A DNA stretch of 64,000 bases from Varroa destructor (taxonomy: Eukaryota; Arthropoda; Arachnida; Mesostigmata; Varroidae), in the NCBI RefSeq assembly GCF_002443255.2, contig NW_019211456.1:21631061-21695060 (forward strand). Direction: 5' to 3'. The position numbers and the translations under genes were made by a program. The notes under the pieces were generated by a model. That model was not told where the DNA came from and did no database searches. It saw only the letters and a list, made by a program, of their open reading frames with translations. Shown one piece after another: positions 25,701 to 38,022 of this stretch (the first letter of the stretch is position 1; each line of letters begins with the position of its first letter).

Positions 25701-28700
25701 CTCGAGGGAGTCATAGCTTTCGATTATAGTATTACATATACCTGAAACATTTTGTGTCATCATGAGATATCCGCGCCCTTAGGCTTGCTTCACCGTTTTA
25801 TAAATCACAGGATTAAACTGGTCGCAGTTCGTCTCTCGGCAGCTCTTTGCGGGACATCGATGTGCACTTTAGAGACATCGATGCGAAAGAGCGAGGAGCA
25901 AAACTACTCTCGCTGTTGATGTCGCCTACTCTCGGTGTGAATTGTTAGCCAGCTATCTGTCATTAGGGGAGTAGCACCCCACTAGTAGAAGTCGGGTCTC
26001 TTCCTTCGACCTTTTGTCTGCCGTTTCAGCTCGAACCGTGGTCAACTGATTGTTAGAGTGATGTGCTATATATTTCACTAGCGACTACACTTAACAGAGA
26101 AAAATATAACTTAGTGACTTTATTTCCTAACTTCTGTTCTGCTTCTAGATGCTAGTTTTATTGAAAATGTTCATAGGGTAGTAATCGAATGCAGTCTCAG
26201 AATAAAGGTGAAATACCAAGAAGGTTGGTTGATAGTATAGTAGAATTCGCATAATATTGCGCATCGTGTCTCATTGCATCACTTTCATAACAATCATAAG
26301 CACTATGATCCTATGGTAAGTAGAATCAAATAACCCAGATATGTATCTCGCATCGACAAGGGCATCAGCACTAAAAGTGTTTTAATAATTTGAGCGGAAT
26401 AAACATTTAAGCATGTGTGATAGGTAACTGCTGGAAAGAACGGCTTTTCTGCGAGCCGGTAGGTGGAGCCGGTAGCGCCATCTATTGGAAACGGTGCGCA
26501 ACTGACGACTGGCTTTCTTTAGTAATACGAGCGTCTTTTTGAATACATTTGAAAGGTCCCAAAAAGTTAACATTAAAAAGTAACAAAAAAAAGTTAACAT
26601 GCCAGATCACAAAGAGAGTACGTGCTGAATGCTCATGCCATTAGATACATTTCAAAGATTATGCTTCACTTTTAAATCAATAGCATAACAACGTTGATAT
26701 TACACTGCGACGAGACATACGAAACTAAAATGTGCGCCATTCTAGCAAGTTTATCATATACTCCATAGGCCCACTAGCCTATGGGACACTAGCCATCCTT
26801 TATGCATTCCTTAATTTGGTTTTCGGCATAGAGCTTGGCTATATGCAGAATACCTTTAATGATTTAAAGATAGGTAACTTCTTCTTTTCATTCTGGCTGC
26901 TGAGGAGCCATATGGCGTGATTTCTGTGATTGTATTCTTTTACTATGGAGCCTCTCTTTATAACTCACAATATGGTATTTATGGAAATATCTTTGGATTG
27001 TTGCACCTAGAACGTTTCACATAAAAACAACTAATATAATTGCCTATTTCACACAGTTTTAACTTGTTCTTTCGTCTACTAAATCTGATTATCTGTCGAA
27101 AGATCCGAAGCGCGCAGGTCATTTACACGAGGCTTTATGGAAAACAGCTGGTGAGAAATTCTGAAAGAAATGTGCTCATAAATACCTGTCAGAGTAAACA
27201 AAAGACACCTCAGCTGGCTCACTTCATGGCAACGGCGTTCATTGAAATTAATGATTTAATTGCCTATTTTAAACGAATGTGATGTTTCGGTAGCTGTTTA
27301 TTAGTGCGGCGTGTCACATTGTCGTTGGACCATCTTGTGACGTCGGCAATTCAAATGTGAACAAAACAAATTGATGATAAAACGTATTATATAAAAAAAG
27401 GTCAGATAAAAGCATGCTTGGACATAAATACTTTTAATTAATTAGCGACATTGTGTGAAGCATTCTATACATCATGCCGTTACAGCGTCCATCTTCATTT
27501 GCATACTAATTTCTCGTTGCTGCAACGTCCCTCATACAGACCTTCGGATTTCTAAGCACGAACATACTAGCTATGAATGCTTAAGCTCTGGTCGAACTCT
27601 TTGGTGCGCCGTTCAGCTAACTGTATGCCCGACCACCGTTGTAACTGTATCAGGGTAATGAAATTAACCATCACATATCAGGAGAAAGGAAGTCTGTTCT
27701 TTGCTTCTTGTAGATTCTTTATATCGTTCAGTCATTTTGCTTATCAATGCGACATCGCCGTTAATCAGGAACGCGGCTCTTGAATGGATCTGCCAAATCC
27801 TTTCCGCCGTGTACAGTTAGGTGCTGCAGACTAGGCACTTCTCCGAAGTTTCGTTTGGCTGGAAAGGTAGGATCTTTGGCTTAATAGCTAATAAGATTTT
27901 TATTCCTATGAGTCTGAACGACCATGCAGTTTCGTGTCCTTTCATTCGCACTCCCCCCATCCAGCCCCCCCTCGTACATCATCAACGTTACATGCGTGCG
28001 ACTTTCTAAGGTGTAATCTGGAGGGTAGACACGTAATTCAGCATGCACCTCCTACCTGCGTAAGTAATGCCATTAGTGAAATTTGATTATTCTCTGATCT
28101 AAAGGTATTCGAAAAGCGCGAGTTCTTTATTTAAACTAAATGTAAATGATATTTTTAACCAAAATGATTTTAGTTTCAAGAAAATGCTACTTTCGCTGAC
28201 ATCACTGCACTTGTCAGCCGATCGATCAATTTTACACTGCGGCATTTTGGCGTAAAAATTTTTTCTCAACAGAACCAAAATCGCCAACAACCCGCCAGGT
28301 GTTAGCTAACTCTTTCACCTGACGCTGTCGATACGATAGCAATGAATCGTTCAGGTTCTTCTTGTTGAACCTAATCTTCGGTTTTAAAGCAGCGGACAAA
28401 TATGCAGAAGGCTCATAACTAACCATACAACAAATCATCGCAAAAAAACACGATGTCTAACTCTTAATAGAGGCTAAATTGCTCTCGCTTGGCCTTCGGG
28501 CGCACCACAAGTGTTGAAACGACGTGCAAAAACGTCCTGCCGAGAACCTTCAATAGAGTTCGGAAATACTGCTAACACCACTACCGTTCAAAATCTTCTC
28601 CTTGCCCTTTTTATTCTCATTTTTATTTATGGGTAGACACCGATTGACTGGTTTGTCGCGCTCGATATGCGAATGGAAGGTTGTTTCATACGGACATTGT

Positions 28701-30795
28701 GTATGTACATACACAGAGCAATGTGTAGTCCGTGAGGAGACCAATTGCGTTCCGTTTGTTACTGTATACGTAGTAGAACTCTTACACTGATAAAGAAAGA
28801 GGGCGGAGCCGTACGCACAAGGAAGAATAGAACGCCCGAAGTTTCTGAGGGATCATTTCAATGGCGTACAGCAGTCGTACCGTAGTACATCACTACTTCT
28901 GCAACTATCTGTAAAGCCAAACAGCAGGTGCAGTAACGCTGTGCTTTTTCTTCTTCTTTTTTTTTTTTTTATATATTATTACACTATAAATAGTCTTGGA
29001 TCTGCATTCTTCGTACGGACATCTACAATATAGAATCCCTCATGTACGAAAAAGGTGAGCTGAAGATGCGTGTGTTGATGCTGCTCCTGAGCTCGTCGTT
29101 TGCCACGTTGAGCGTGACTTGAAGACCGCACCTATTCTTACATAGCCGCCTATTATAACTTCATGTATGGCCCGTATAACACGCGTACATTTTCCTTTTT
29201 TCAATAAGCAACTGAACGAGCCAACGGAATGATCGAAATATGATAATTACCTCACATTTTCGCGCTTTTATTGCTATCGATACGGGGCGGATTATCTCAA
29301 TCATTTCAGTTCCACTACTATTATTAGTAGAATAGTAGTTGTTGCTATACTCGTGTATAATCAGCTATGAAGATAATAATCATTAGATCAAACTCATTAA
29401 TCACTGGCCGATGCGAGATCTACTGCTGGCACCGTCGTACCTGTAGAGTATTTGCTGATGCGGTAAATGCGGCTTCTGGTGGCAGATTTCGTTGGCTATC
29501 GTCGCCAATAGAAACAAAAAAAAAAATAGGAAGCTGAAGTATCTCGCCTACACTTAGGATACCAGGTTCAGTTAGCCCTCGTGACGAGCGTCCGATATAA
29601 TCCCGATAATAACTGCTCGTTTGTGAGCCGACAAAATGTGAAGAGAAGTGACTAATTGGATTTAAATTTAAAAACATATAATGCTGTCGGAGAGCTGTCT
29701 ATCACTGTTAGAAGAAAATCGACAAGAGCTTCAGAGATTGTAGATTCAAGCTGAAGCGTGACTGTGATACGATCGTCTGTCATTTCGATGCGCCTAGACC
29801 GAACGAGTCTGAAAATCGTTTTTATCCTCAATGTGAAATTTTTAAGTGTTTACCAATTCTATACCCAGACTTTACAACCTCTGGTAATCAGCTCTGTAAA
29901 CAATGGCTAGCTTAAGGTGTGTTTTGGCACATCTTTGATGTGTTAGCATTTTTCGATAAACCTTTTACGGCAGTATACTGACTGGTTCGAGGCACTATGA
30001 GTACAAAAGGCACCGGAGTAGATGTTCACACATAAAATTTATTTTAAATAGCTAACGGGACGATTAATAAATACGCTGCCAAAAGCAGTCTAGATCAGCA
30101 CTTCGATTACCTGCAAACGTCGAGTCAAACTGACCTGATCATAGAATAGAAAATATGGAAGGTCCAATATTTTAAATTTGCCGCCATAGCGGATTCTAAA
30201 CTTCATGGTAAATGTGATGTGGAAAATGTTTTAGATTTCATGTTCATTTTCCTAGTGGAAAATGAAAAACCGGATTTTTCCTGACAAACATTTTCCATAC
30301 GGTTGCCATTTGTGTAATGCACTATTATTTATATCTAAATTGTTAGCGGCCACTTGATTATACCTATTTTAAAGCTTAAACAGACGTGATTTCCAATTGC
30401 GCACAGCTTCTGCTGTTTAGAATAGAGCTTCCTCTGCGCTAAATTTTTATGTGCGCTCAGGAACGCGCTTTTAGGAACGCTCAACGGCTCGCGTTAACGT
30501 CGTTCGCTCTGCCGTTATGCAGATTACTCTTATGTCAATTGGTTTGCCTTGATCTCCGCTGGAATATTCTCTAGCATTATACACTGCTATTCAGGCTTGG
30601 CATTTTCTTTCTCGGCGAGACTAAATATAAGTGAAAGGATGAAATTACTTCCTTAATACTTCCAATAACTAGATCTGGACAAATTCTAGAAATAAGTTAA
30701 GGGCACAGGTAAGTACAGCCCATAGTACAGGGAGCAAAATGATCATATTGACTAAAAAAATCTGTAACAATTAACCTTTACGCTAGTAGAGATTG
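22726..30795. other. Long stretch without a supportable gene
   Basis: Short AT-rich background ORFs only. The stretch contains an imperfect 20-bp tandem repeat at 24882-24913 (unit beginning gtaaaatggtac), a GC-rich stem-loop at 26763-26784 (ccataggc / gcctatgg, 6-nt loop), a T14 run at 28957-28970 and a stem-loop at 29324-29349. Confidence 0.4.
29324..29349. repeat. 9-bp stem-loop
   Basis: Arms actactatt (29324-29332) and aatagtagt (29341-29349) with an 8-nt spacer that itself contains a partial copy (attagtag). Probably a decayed trinucleotide repeat. Confidence 0.6.
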
Positions 30796-30970
30796 TACAG
30801 GGTGTCCCAGGCTCAATCTGCGAATCAAACGCACGTAATATTATAGACTTTCCACAAATGTTCTTTTCTTTGTGAGAGTTAGCGTTACTAAAAATAGGTG
30901 CTTTCTGTAGGTCCTAAGCTGACTACCACGTGTGGTTCCGAAGATGTGTGTCAAGTCGACTTTCTGATAC
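30796..30970 (+). mobile_element. Possible DNA-transposon terminal fragment
   Basis: The sequence tacagggtgtccca at 30796-30809 matches, from memory, the CAGGGTGTCCC-type ends common in arthropod cut-and-paste elements of the mariner/Tc1 superfamily and their non-autonomous derivatives. The following 150 bases have no open transposase frame. The other end was not located, so this is at most a fragment or a solo end. A related motif in the opposite orientation lies at 44568-44579. Confidence 0.3.
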
Positions 30971-31009
30971 CCCGGAGTGCTTAATTCCTAAATTTGCTAA
31001 TTGTATACA

Positions 31010-31207
31010 TCAGGTCGAATATATAATCATACATGACGATATGCTTTCAGGCATAGAAGATAAATAAAAGGTTATATAGAAACATTCAGTTGCAGCCGCT
31101 AATTGCGCTGTAGCATAGCATCTTTCAAGCAGTACCAGCCTATAACTCCCGGCCTCATAGGATTTAGATCCATCCGTTGATTTTTTCTCTTTTAACGTCA
31201 ACGCCAT
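31010..31207 (-). CDS. Small ATG ORF next to the transposon-like end
   Basis: A 65-codon ORF with a favourable start context (gaaaATGG) and balanced composition (MALTLKEKKSTDGSKSYEAG). No domain is recognised. It may belong to the putative mobile-element fragment, be the start of an unrelated gene, or be chance. Confidence 0.15.
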   Translation of the reverse strand: MALTLKEKKSTDGSKSYEAGSYRLVLLERCYATAQLAAATECFYITFYLSSMPESISSCMIIYST

Positions 31208-31997
31208 TTTCTAGCTTCGGATCAAACCATTTTCGGACGGGTAACTTTAATGAACAACGCTCCGGTATTCTATCCCGTTTGTGTTTCATACCAAACAGTA
31301 CAACAGTAAGTCGACGCACGTATAGATGCACCTATCTATTTTAGCTGCATAGTCAGGCGAGAGGTTCCCATTGCGTTTTATTTGTCACCAAATTCGGCAC
31401 GGTGGCCCGAAACAATTGTTTTGCTTCTTTCTCCTTTGATAAGGGTTATCAACGCAGGGATGTTACAATAAAAACGGAAAATATCTGCAGATTATACATC
31501 AGTTTTCGATCGTGCTGAGAGGGCGTGCGCCGACATTTGTCTCAGGTCAAAGTTATTCATCTATCCAAGGAACTCCTGCTGCTACACTCTTCGAACTGCT
31601 ACGGTGAGGGTGTGGTCAAACGGTTGCCGGCGAGCTCCTCAGTGCTTCTGCAAAGCGGGTGCCAGATTAATCAAGAAAATAGTAGGAAGGAGAAAGGAGA
31701 ACTCTATTGAATCGCATAGCTACGTTCATATACAGCGACAGAGGAAACAAGGATCCAAATAATAAAAAAAAAAAACACACACCAAAGTAAAAACAAATCA
31801 ACGGAAAAAGAAGACTCAGCCAACTAGTGACACGATCTGTGCTACCCGTACGAATGAAACAAATACAAAAGCGGTAGCTTTTGATGAGACATCATAGTCA
31901 AGGCTTCTATTGGCGACGGCGGTAGTAATAGCGATAAACGTCAACGTGTTCGCACCTTCGATCCTTAGACGCATTGAAGTCGGTCTTTTGGCGCTAG

Positions 31998-32539
31998 ACA
32001 TTAAAGCTATTTTTCTCATTGTTGAGCCCTCGAAATGTGTCTGTGGGACTGTACGACTGTCTGAACGTAGTTGCGTACGCTTCCGATAGGTGGCCTACCG
32101 AGTTTACAGAGGCAAGTAAGTCTACCAAGCGTTATTCGACGAAAAGCTTTTATCACTTCGCGCACTATCGGCAATGATAGAAATCGTTCGTTGACACGAT
32201 TCTGCTGTTCTACCGTTGTGCCGTCCTTCTTTGTTCGCTTTGAGATTTGTGCTTGATCTGCTTCAGTCTTTTTCGGCCTATCGGAGTTCTTAAGTGCCCA
32301 ACCCAAGCATTTCTCTTTTGTTTTCGATCGGTTCGCCGTCGTTGATCCAGTAAAGTGAGTGAATCAGAATAAATCGAATTCTTTCCACGATGTGCCTCTT
32401 CATCAATGCAAAACATTCATTCTCGGTAGCGGCAGCTGTAGTGATGACTCTGGTCATCATTGGCAGCATTGCCCTGGGGGTTGGTGACGTAATTGTCTCC
32501 TTATGCTCCGTCTCGCCTGGCGATATGTCGTCGAAATAA
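31998..32539 (+). CDS. Candidate three-exon 3' gene part, product unknown
   Basis: Plus-strand model: exon 31998-32115 (acceptor cttttggcgctag, donor A|GTAAGT), exon 32267-32354 (strong acceptor cttgatctgcttcag, donor A|GTGAGT) and terminal exon 32467-32539 (acceptor cattggcag, stop TAA). The phases fit at both junctions and give 92 residues, including VSVGLYDCLNVVAYASDRWP and LSEFLSAQPKHFSFVFDRF. The introns would be 151 and 112 nt. An unspliced alternative across the last intron encodes a hydrophobic stretch (VAAAVVMTLVIIGSIALGVG). Competing minus-strand frames (32651-32457, 32306-32016, 32019-31816) also look coding, because purine-first codons are mirrored on the complement. No family is recognised. 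Confidence 0.3.
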
Positions 32540-34404
32540 CTGGCATATTTGCTGAGTTTTCCCTCTTAGGTGTCTTTGCAAACCAAAAAATCGCACCGTA
32601 ATCAACGAAATTATTGATACGATACACACGCCAATGCGCAATGTTTGCCATGAATCAAAAATTTAATAGAAACACTCAGCAAATATTGTCCTTAGGCATA
32701 TTAAGCACGGCAAAAACAGACGCTCATTTCAGATTCCTTGCTTAAGAGTCGAACATACATATTATAGAGGCAGAGGAGAACCGATTCTGTGACATCAGGT
32801 TGCTCGAGGTGCTTGACTGTTACATATTTTCTGGTCGAATGGATCGGAATTAATAAGTGCTAGTTCCGAAAGTTTACAACAAAAGGGGTAACCCATTTAT
32901 TTTTAGTGTAACTTTTCGAAGAAGCATTATTTGTCTACAATTATTAATTGATTTTGCCTTATTCTGATTTTTTAAAGGACTTCGTATTTGCATTCATTCA
33001 TTCTAGGAAATATGTAGATTCTAGGAAAAATAGCAATAATGCAAAAAATGAAGGACTTCATTCGTTTGTTGACGTAAGGCCAATAGCTAACTACGAATCC
33101 ACAACGACTGAAGCGTATATCAAACGAGTTATTGTAAATGCTAGTAATTCAGAAATCTGTCACCTGTAATAATACCTCGAGTCCATACAACCGCGCCTCT
33201 TCCCTTAACGTCGCTATCAAATCGCTGATCTCGAAAAATTGAAGCGAAAGCTGAGGATACGACAAAATCGAGCTATCAGTCATCCAAAACTAACCTATAT
33301 AACGGCGTGTAGCTTCTTCCGAATGAAAATAATGTATCAATAGTTTCTATATCTTATTGGCGCTAAAAAAAAAAAACTAGTATGTTCTTATTTCATGCCT
33401 TATGCTGTTTCCGGCGAGCATACGCCGGCTTGGCGTACGCTAGAAATACTAGAAGTACGATAGAAAAGCATAACGGTCATGACTGTGATCTTCAAGCTAC
33501 TTGAGTGTTAAGTCATCTAATTCCCTGTTTGTTGTACAGCCGGCCTATTGACTTCAAATAGAAAACGATATTTTTTTCTTTTCGTGATTCTGAATCATCT
33601 ACCTTTGATGCTAGGGTGCTTCTCTGTGTCTCGGCTCAGAAAGAGGTGCGGGGAAGAAAGGTGTGGTCACTCGTTTTGCTCTTCAGGTTCGCCGCAGTCG
33701 TCGATGGTGACAGGAGCATTTGGTTTCGAATAGGGCCCCACCAGTACCACAAACTGGGTCATTTACAAAACGTACGTCGTTCGCAGGGCCGGTACGTAAA
33801 GACGACGTTTACTATTAGATAGATATAGGAACTTATTTATTAGTTGGTTGAATTATTATTTAGGTTGCCTTCGAAAATGGGGCTAGGGAGCAACTGCAAT
33901 ATACATTTCTATTGTACACAAATCAAACTAATTCTATCCGTTTTAAAATGTAACATAACTGTTGCCCAAAAATATTATCCATATTTCTCAACATCGTGTT
34001 GTATACCGTTACACTCTAATAGTTATAATTCTAGTTGAACGGTAATAGCAGACTTCGCCATTTTTAGTTTCAAAGCACTGGAACATTGTTGACACGGTTA
34101 ATTTGGCTGGTTGTTCAATGAGTCCGCTTTGGGTGATGCGATAGATTTATATTTCCGAAAATCTCGACCAATGTTTTTACCAAAGTAAGCAAATAATAAA
34201 GTTTAATATAATAGAAAAATGAACAACTGGGGTCCTAGCCTGCTTCAAACCGCACCTTCCGATATAGAGGCAAAGCGTGGCAAGATATTTCAGGTGATAT
34301 CTATCATTATCGTATTAGATGCATGATTTTCGATGAAAATTGGTCCATTATAGCAAATTTGTTGATGTAAAACTGCTGGTAGCTCTTGCTAATCTTCTTA
34401 CCGT

Positions 34405-34420
34405 TATATATATATATATA
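34405..34420. repeat. TA microsatellite
   Basis: Eight TA units followed by further interrupted AT sequence. Confidence 0.85.
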
Positions 34421-36008
34421 ATATATGGATATTACTTATTAACCTTAGAAGGCTATTATTATTCTGCTGTTCGCATTAAGCGTGTCGCTCTTCTGGCTTT
34501 CCATTGCTTTAGGAAGGCTTTGTCGCCAGCGATCGTCCATAATCTCAATGTGTGGGCGTAACGTCAAGATTTACGTCTGCTGCCTCGGGTGACGCCATGA
34601 TCGACATCCGCACTCCGGAGCTTCCTAAAGGATAAATATAAAATAGGAACGTTTTAGATTAACACCAGGCAAGCACGTAAGAAATGGGACGACACAATAT
34701 CGACCAGCGGTAGCGTTTACTGAAACCAGTCGTGTATAGTAGTTGTAACAGCAGACGGACTTGAAAACGGCGATAGATACGTTTTTCGGATGGTTAAAAG
34801 CAACGCAGAGATTCGCAGTTGCACTTTTCTAGTGTTTTTGGATGCTTAAGCGCATCGAGGATGTAGATTAAAGGTACGGACGTCAGGCCAGTGCATGAAT
34901 TGACTGAGAAGATCCCTCAAAACATTAACTTCGTTCCACGGGTTATTTTACTCTTTAACAGCGCGCGCACACATTGCCGTGCTATAGCGTTTGAAAAATA
35001 TAGTTCGAACTTCCAAGATGTATTAGTCGCAATAGTATGTGATACAAAGTATAGGTTTTAAAATTTATGTCAGCATTACATCGTTACGTTCTACTCCACC
35101 GAAACGAAGTGTCTGATCGGGACCCAGACCAACTATATTGTCATCTGTCCAATATGTAGGCAGTCGACGTCGTGGTAAACCCTGAAAATGCTGTAGAAGT
35201 ATGTAAATAACGGAAAGTAGATATTGAGGTATAGCAAAGATGTGCAGCACAGGACAAATGTATATAAAGAAAATTTAAGCTGCTAGATTTAGAAAATTTA
35301 GAAATATTTGTGTTATATGAAATTCTCTAGAAAACACGTGTTTACTGTAATCACCGAGCATAAAAAAGTTTAGACAACAATTAACGACGTAGGGGGTCCC
35401 ACATGTATGAGTGCCTGCCTGCCTGCGAATGACTTAAGAAGCGTGCAAACATTTTTATCTAGTTGCAGGCTGCATTATTATTATCTAAATGATTCTGATG
35501 CGATCCAAGTGCCCGTGAGACCTCGTAGTAGTTATTAAGGCACCGCCAGTGTAGCGCTATCATTCAAGACTTTCATGCATTGAGATCACTTGGTAACCGC
35601 CTCATCATACTCTCCACTGAAAACGTTTTACAAAATATGCTGAGATATCATTGCTTACCAAAATCACGCAATAGTATAAAATTGACGAAAAACTAAAACT
35701 CCCCATTATTGGCTAAAAAGCTCGATACAGAGGCTGGATTTGCTTATTATAAAATTTTTCATGAGGCAACTGCTACTTTGGCGATAAGGAAGTGCTCTAA
35801 TAAGGTTATGCCCCTACAGGATATGGAGTTTGGCAACCTACTACTGACAAACTACTGCTTAACGTCGAAGTATTTGAATGTATTTCATGATGAGGTTCCG
35901 ACAATATACAGAGTATTTCGTTTTACTTATCATTGCCAGCTTTCATGAAATCTCATTTTTATCTCGTAATACCTAATCCAATGTAACAGACGCCAATAGA
36001 TTAATAGC

Positions 36009-36040
36009 CGATGTACCTAACTAACTAACGATGTACCTAA
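36009..36040. repeat. Short direct repeat
   Basis: The sequence cgatgtacctaa occurs at 36009-36020 and again at 36029-36040, separated by ctaactaa, a 20-bp period. Likely a small tandem duplication. Confidence 0.8.
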
Positions 36041-36609
36041 GTAAATTTATAAATGTCCAACGCATTTCAGTAAAGTTTTCATTCAATAGTAACCTTCATT
36101 AAACTTAGTATCTTTTGCCAACGCCAGTGCTTTACAATAGAAGTTAGTACTTTTTATTTCCTTATGAATATGTCACTCTGTAACACTGATGAATAATTAC
36201 TATTCACTAAGCTTCCGAAAACTAAGTCGGTACTCATATTAACAGCGAAATTACTTCATTTAACTACGATACAACACATACTGAGATGTCAACAATGACC
36301 GCCAAGTTATTGAGAAGTCAAACGCAATGCTTTTCCTATTACCTTGAATAATCATGATGGACTTCGCTGAGTTCCTCTGCACTGACAAAGCCCAAATAGA
36401 TCCACCGACATTTAAAATGTGTAGACAATTCAGTAGCGATAAGTTTTATTAGAATCAGGAATATGAAATTGAAAATTACAATATATCTGAATAAAAACAT
36501 TAAAGCAATAGTCGCCAGACGCTTGCGCGTGTAGGTATTGACCCGGTGCGTCTTCGCTGCCTGAATACATTCTCAAATAAAAGGCCTAGTCTAGTCAGGA
36601 AAGAGCGAG

Positions 36610-36784
36610 CTAGCAGCAATCGGGTCCGCAGCAATAGCTTATTGGAAATTCCGGTTTTCGCCATTGCTCTGAAATGCAGCGATATTGTGTGTTACCGCTA
36701 ATTCCAGAGGGATCTTCCTCGCGGTGGGGGAAGATGCGTTGAGGTAAGCTTGCTTTGAACTCAAATACTATTAGCAAGTTGGTG
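36610..36784 (-). CDS. Candidate terminal exon, Cys-rich C-terminus
   Basis: On the minus strand a strong acceptor (acttgcatttttag, AG at 36786-36785) opens a frame in phase 2 that runs to TAG at 36612-36610, about 57 codons. It encodes a mixed, protein-like stretch (FPHREEDPSGISGNTQ) and ends in a short Cys-rich tail (YCCGPDCC). No family is recognised. The plus-strand frame 36743-37114 overlaps its 3' portion, so at most one of the two is likely to be real. Confidence 0.25.
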
Positions 36785-37114
36785 CTAAAAATGCAAGTTA
36801 TTGGATTTAAGGTTGATAGTGCCTGTCTTTGGGCTGAAAATAGAGGGAAAAATGTTTGTCGGCGTTTTTTCTCGTGCCGACATAGCACATACGTGGAGCT
36901 ACTCAGATGTAAACAATCAGTAAAAAACGATCAGTTCATAAAGGTTGAGTCAACACATTTTATAGTACTTTCTGTAGATACATTTGTCTCCATTGTAAAC
37001 CGTGAATTGAAACAAACATGGATCAAAATCTTGGTCATTCCGAATTTGTTAAATACCGCTTCTGGGGTACAACAATACAGGCTAATAATCCGTTGTTTCA
37101 TATCGGTCAGCTGA
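36743..37114 (+). CDS. Open frame of about 123 codons, possible exon
   Basis: Stop-to-stop frame on the plus strand with a balanced residue mix (NSNTISKLVLKMQVIGFKV near the start, IVLSVDTFVSIVNRELKQTW in the middle) and many purine-first codons. It ends in TGA at 37112-37114. A second plus frame with a good start context (aacATGG at 37018) and a minus frame (37200-36931) overlap its end and are equally protein-like. No clear flanking splice sites or domain were identified. Confidence 0.2.
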   Translation, partial: GKLALNSNTISKLVLKMQVIGFKVDSACLWAENRGKNVCRRFFSCRHSTYVELLRCKQSVKNDQFIKVESTHFIVLSVDTFVSIVNRELKQTWIKILVIPNLLNTASGVQQYRLIIRCFISVS

Positions 37115-37582
37115 ATCAAACGACGATCTATTTCCCTTACAATAATATTACTTTTTTGTTTTTGTTTTTTTTTTTTTTTATATACGCCTGGTGTGGCCAA
37201 TCAATTCCTCTGGGAATTAGAGAGTGCATAAATATTTGTTGATCTGTTTTCGCTTCCTATGCACAATTGAGATTAAAACATCAGCCCACTTTCTCCTTTC
37301 CCCTATTTAGAATAGTCGTTTACAACTTGTGGAACCCACACGCTTCTTGCGATCAATTTTCATTTCTTTTCAGCCCCATTACCGAGTCTTGCTGTTAGCC
37401 CAATAGGACGATCTAGTCGATCAATAGTGTAAAAAGTGGTAGGTTAGGTGGCGGTATAAGTCAATGTATAGCAATTTATGTTCCAATCAAAGTAACGTTG
37501 TGTTTTACCAAATATTCGCATTGTCATTTAGCGCTACTTCGATTTCTAACTACATCGACTCATTCTAACGGACATAGATACG

Positions 37583-38022
37583 GTGCTCCTCCATCGTAGT
37601 CATAGAACGTCTGTACTGCATATCGCTCGAACTTCGAGCGTAACGAAATTTGACTTTTTTTTTTTCTTCTTTTTCGAATCTAGCTTCATTCGCTTGCTTC
37701 GTAGCTGTTCTGCTCTCGGCTCTCTTCTCAAGCGTGCGCTGACGGCTGCGTGCTCGATCGTGTTAGGACCTCAGTGCTTCATGGACTTCACCATTATCCT
37801 TATTTTCGTGGGTTTTCTAGGGAAAGTGGTAGCAGGTCTTATCAACTTGAAAATGCTGCTGCTGCTGCTGCTGCTGCCGCCGCCGCCGCTGCCGGCGCGA
37901 AACCTTCAACAGAACCATGTCTGTCGTATGTGTCTGTGTATGTCTCCAGTCGCATATCCTATTCCTGGCTATTTCCCCTAGTTTTAAATATATCCCAACC
38001 CGACCAAGACTCCCAATCATAG
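37583..38022 (+). CDS. ORFs around the GCT/GCC repeat, doubtful
   Basis: Two overlapping plus frames (37583-37981, 132 codons, and 37750-38022, 90 codons) cross the trinucleotide repeat. The second gives FSRESGSRSYQLEN directly before the poly-Ala run and a Ser/Thr/Pro-rich stretch after it. Poly-Ala beside such a low-complexity region is common in arthropod regulatory proteins, but no DNA-binding domain is visible here. The first frame includes a poly-Phe run made by a T tract and is less credible. Confidence 0.18.
37855..37895. repeat. GCT/GCC trinucleotide repeat
   Basis: About seven GCT units pass into GCC units and then gccggcgcg. In one plus frame (37750-38022) it encodes about thirteen alanines, in another a Leu-Pro run, and on the minus strand seven glutamines. 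Mixed synonymous codons (GCT, GCC, GCG) would be expected of a selected poly-Ala tract, but an interrupted microsatellite gives the same picture. Confidence 0.85.

Larger units (their letters stand above)
32652..36609. other. No supportable gene
   Basis: Background ORFs only. The stretch contains the TA microsatellite at 34405-34420, a TGCC triplet repeat near 35408 and a 12-bp direct repeat at 36009-36040. Confidence 0.4.
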
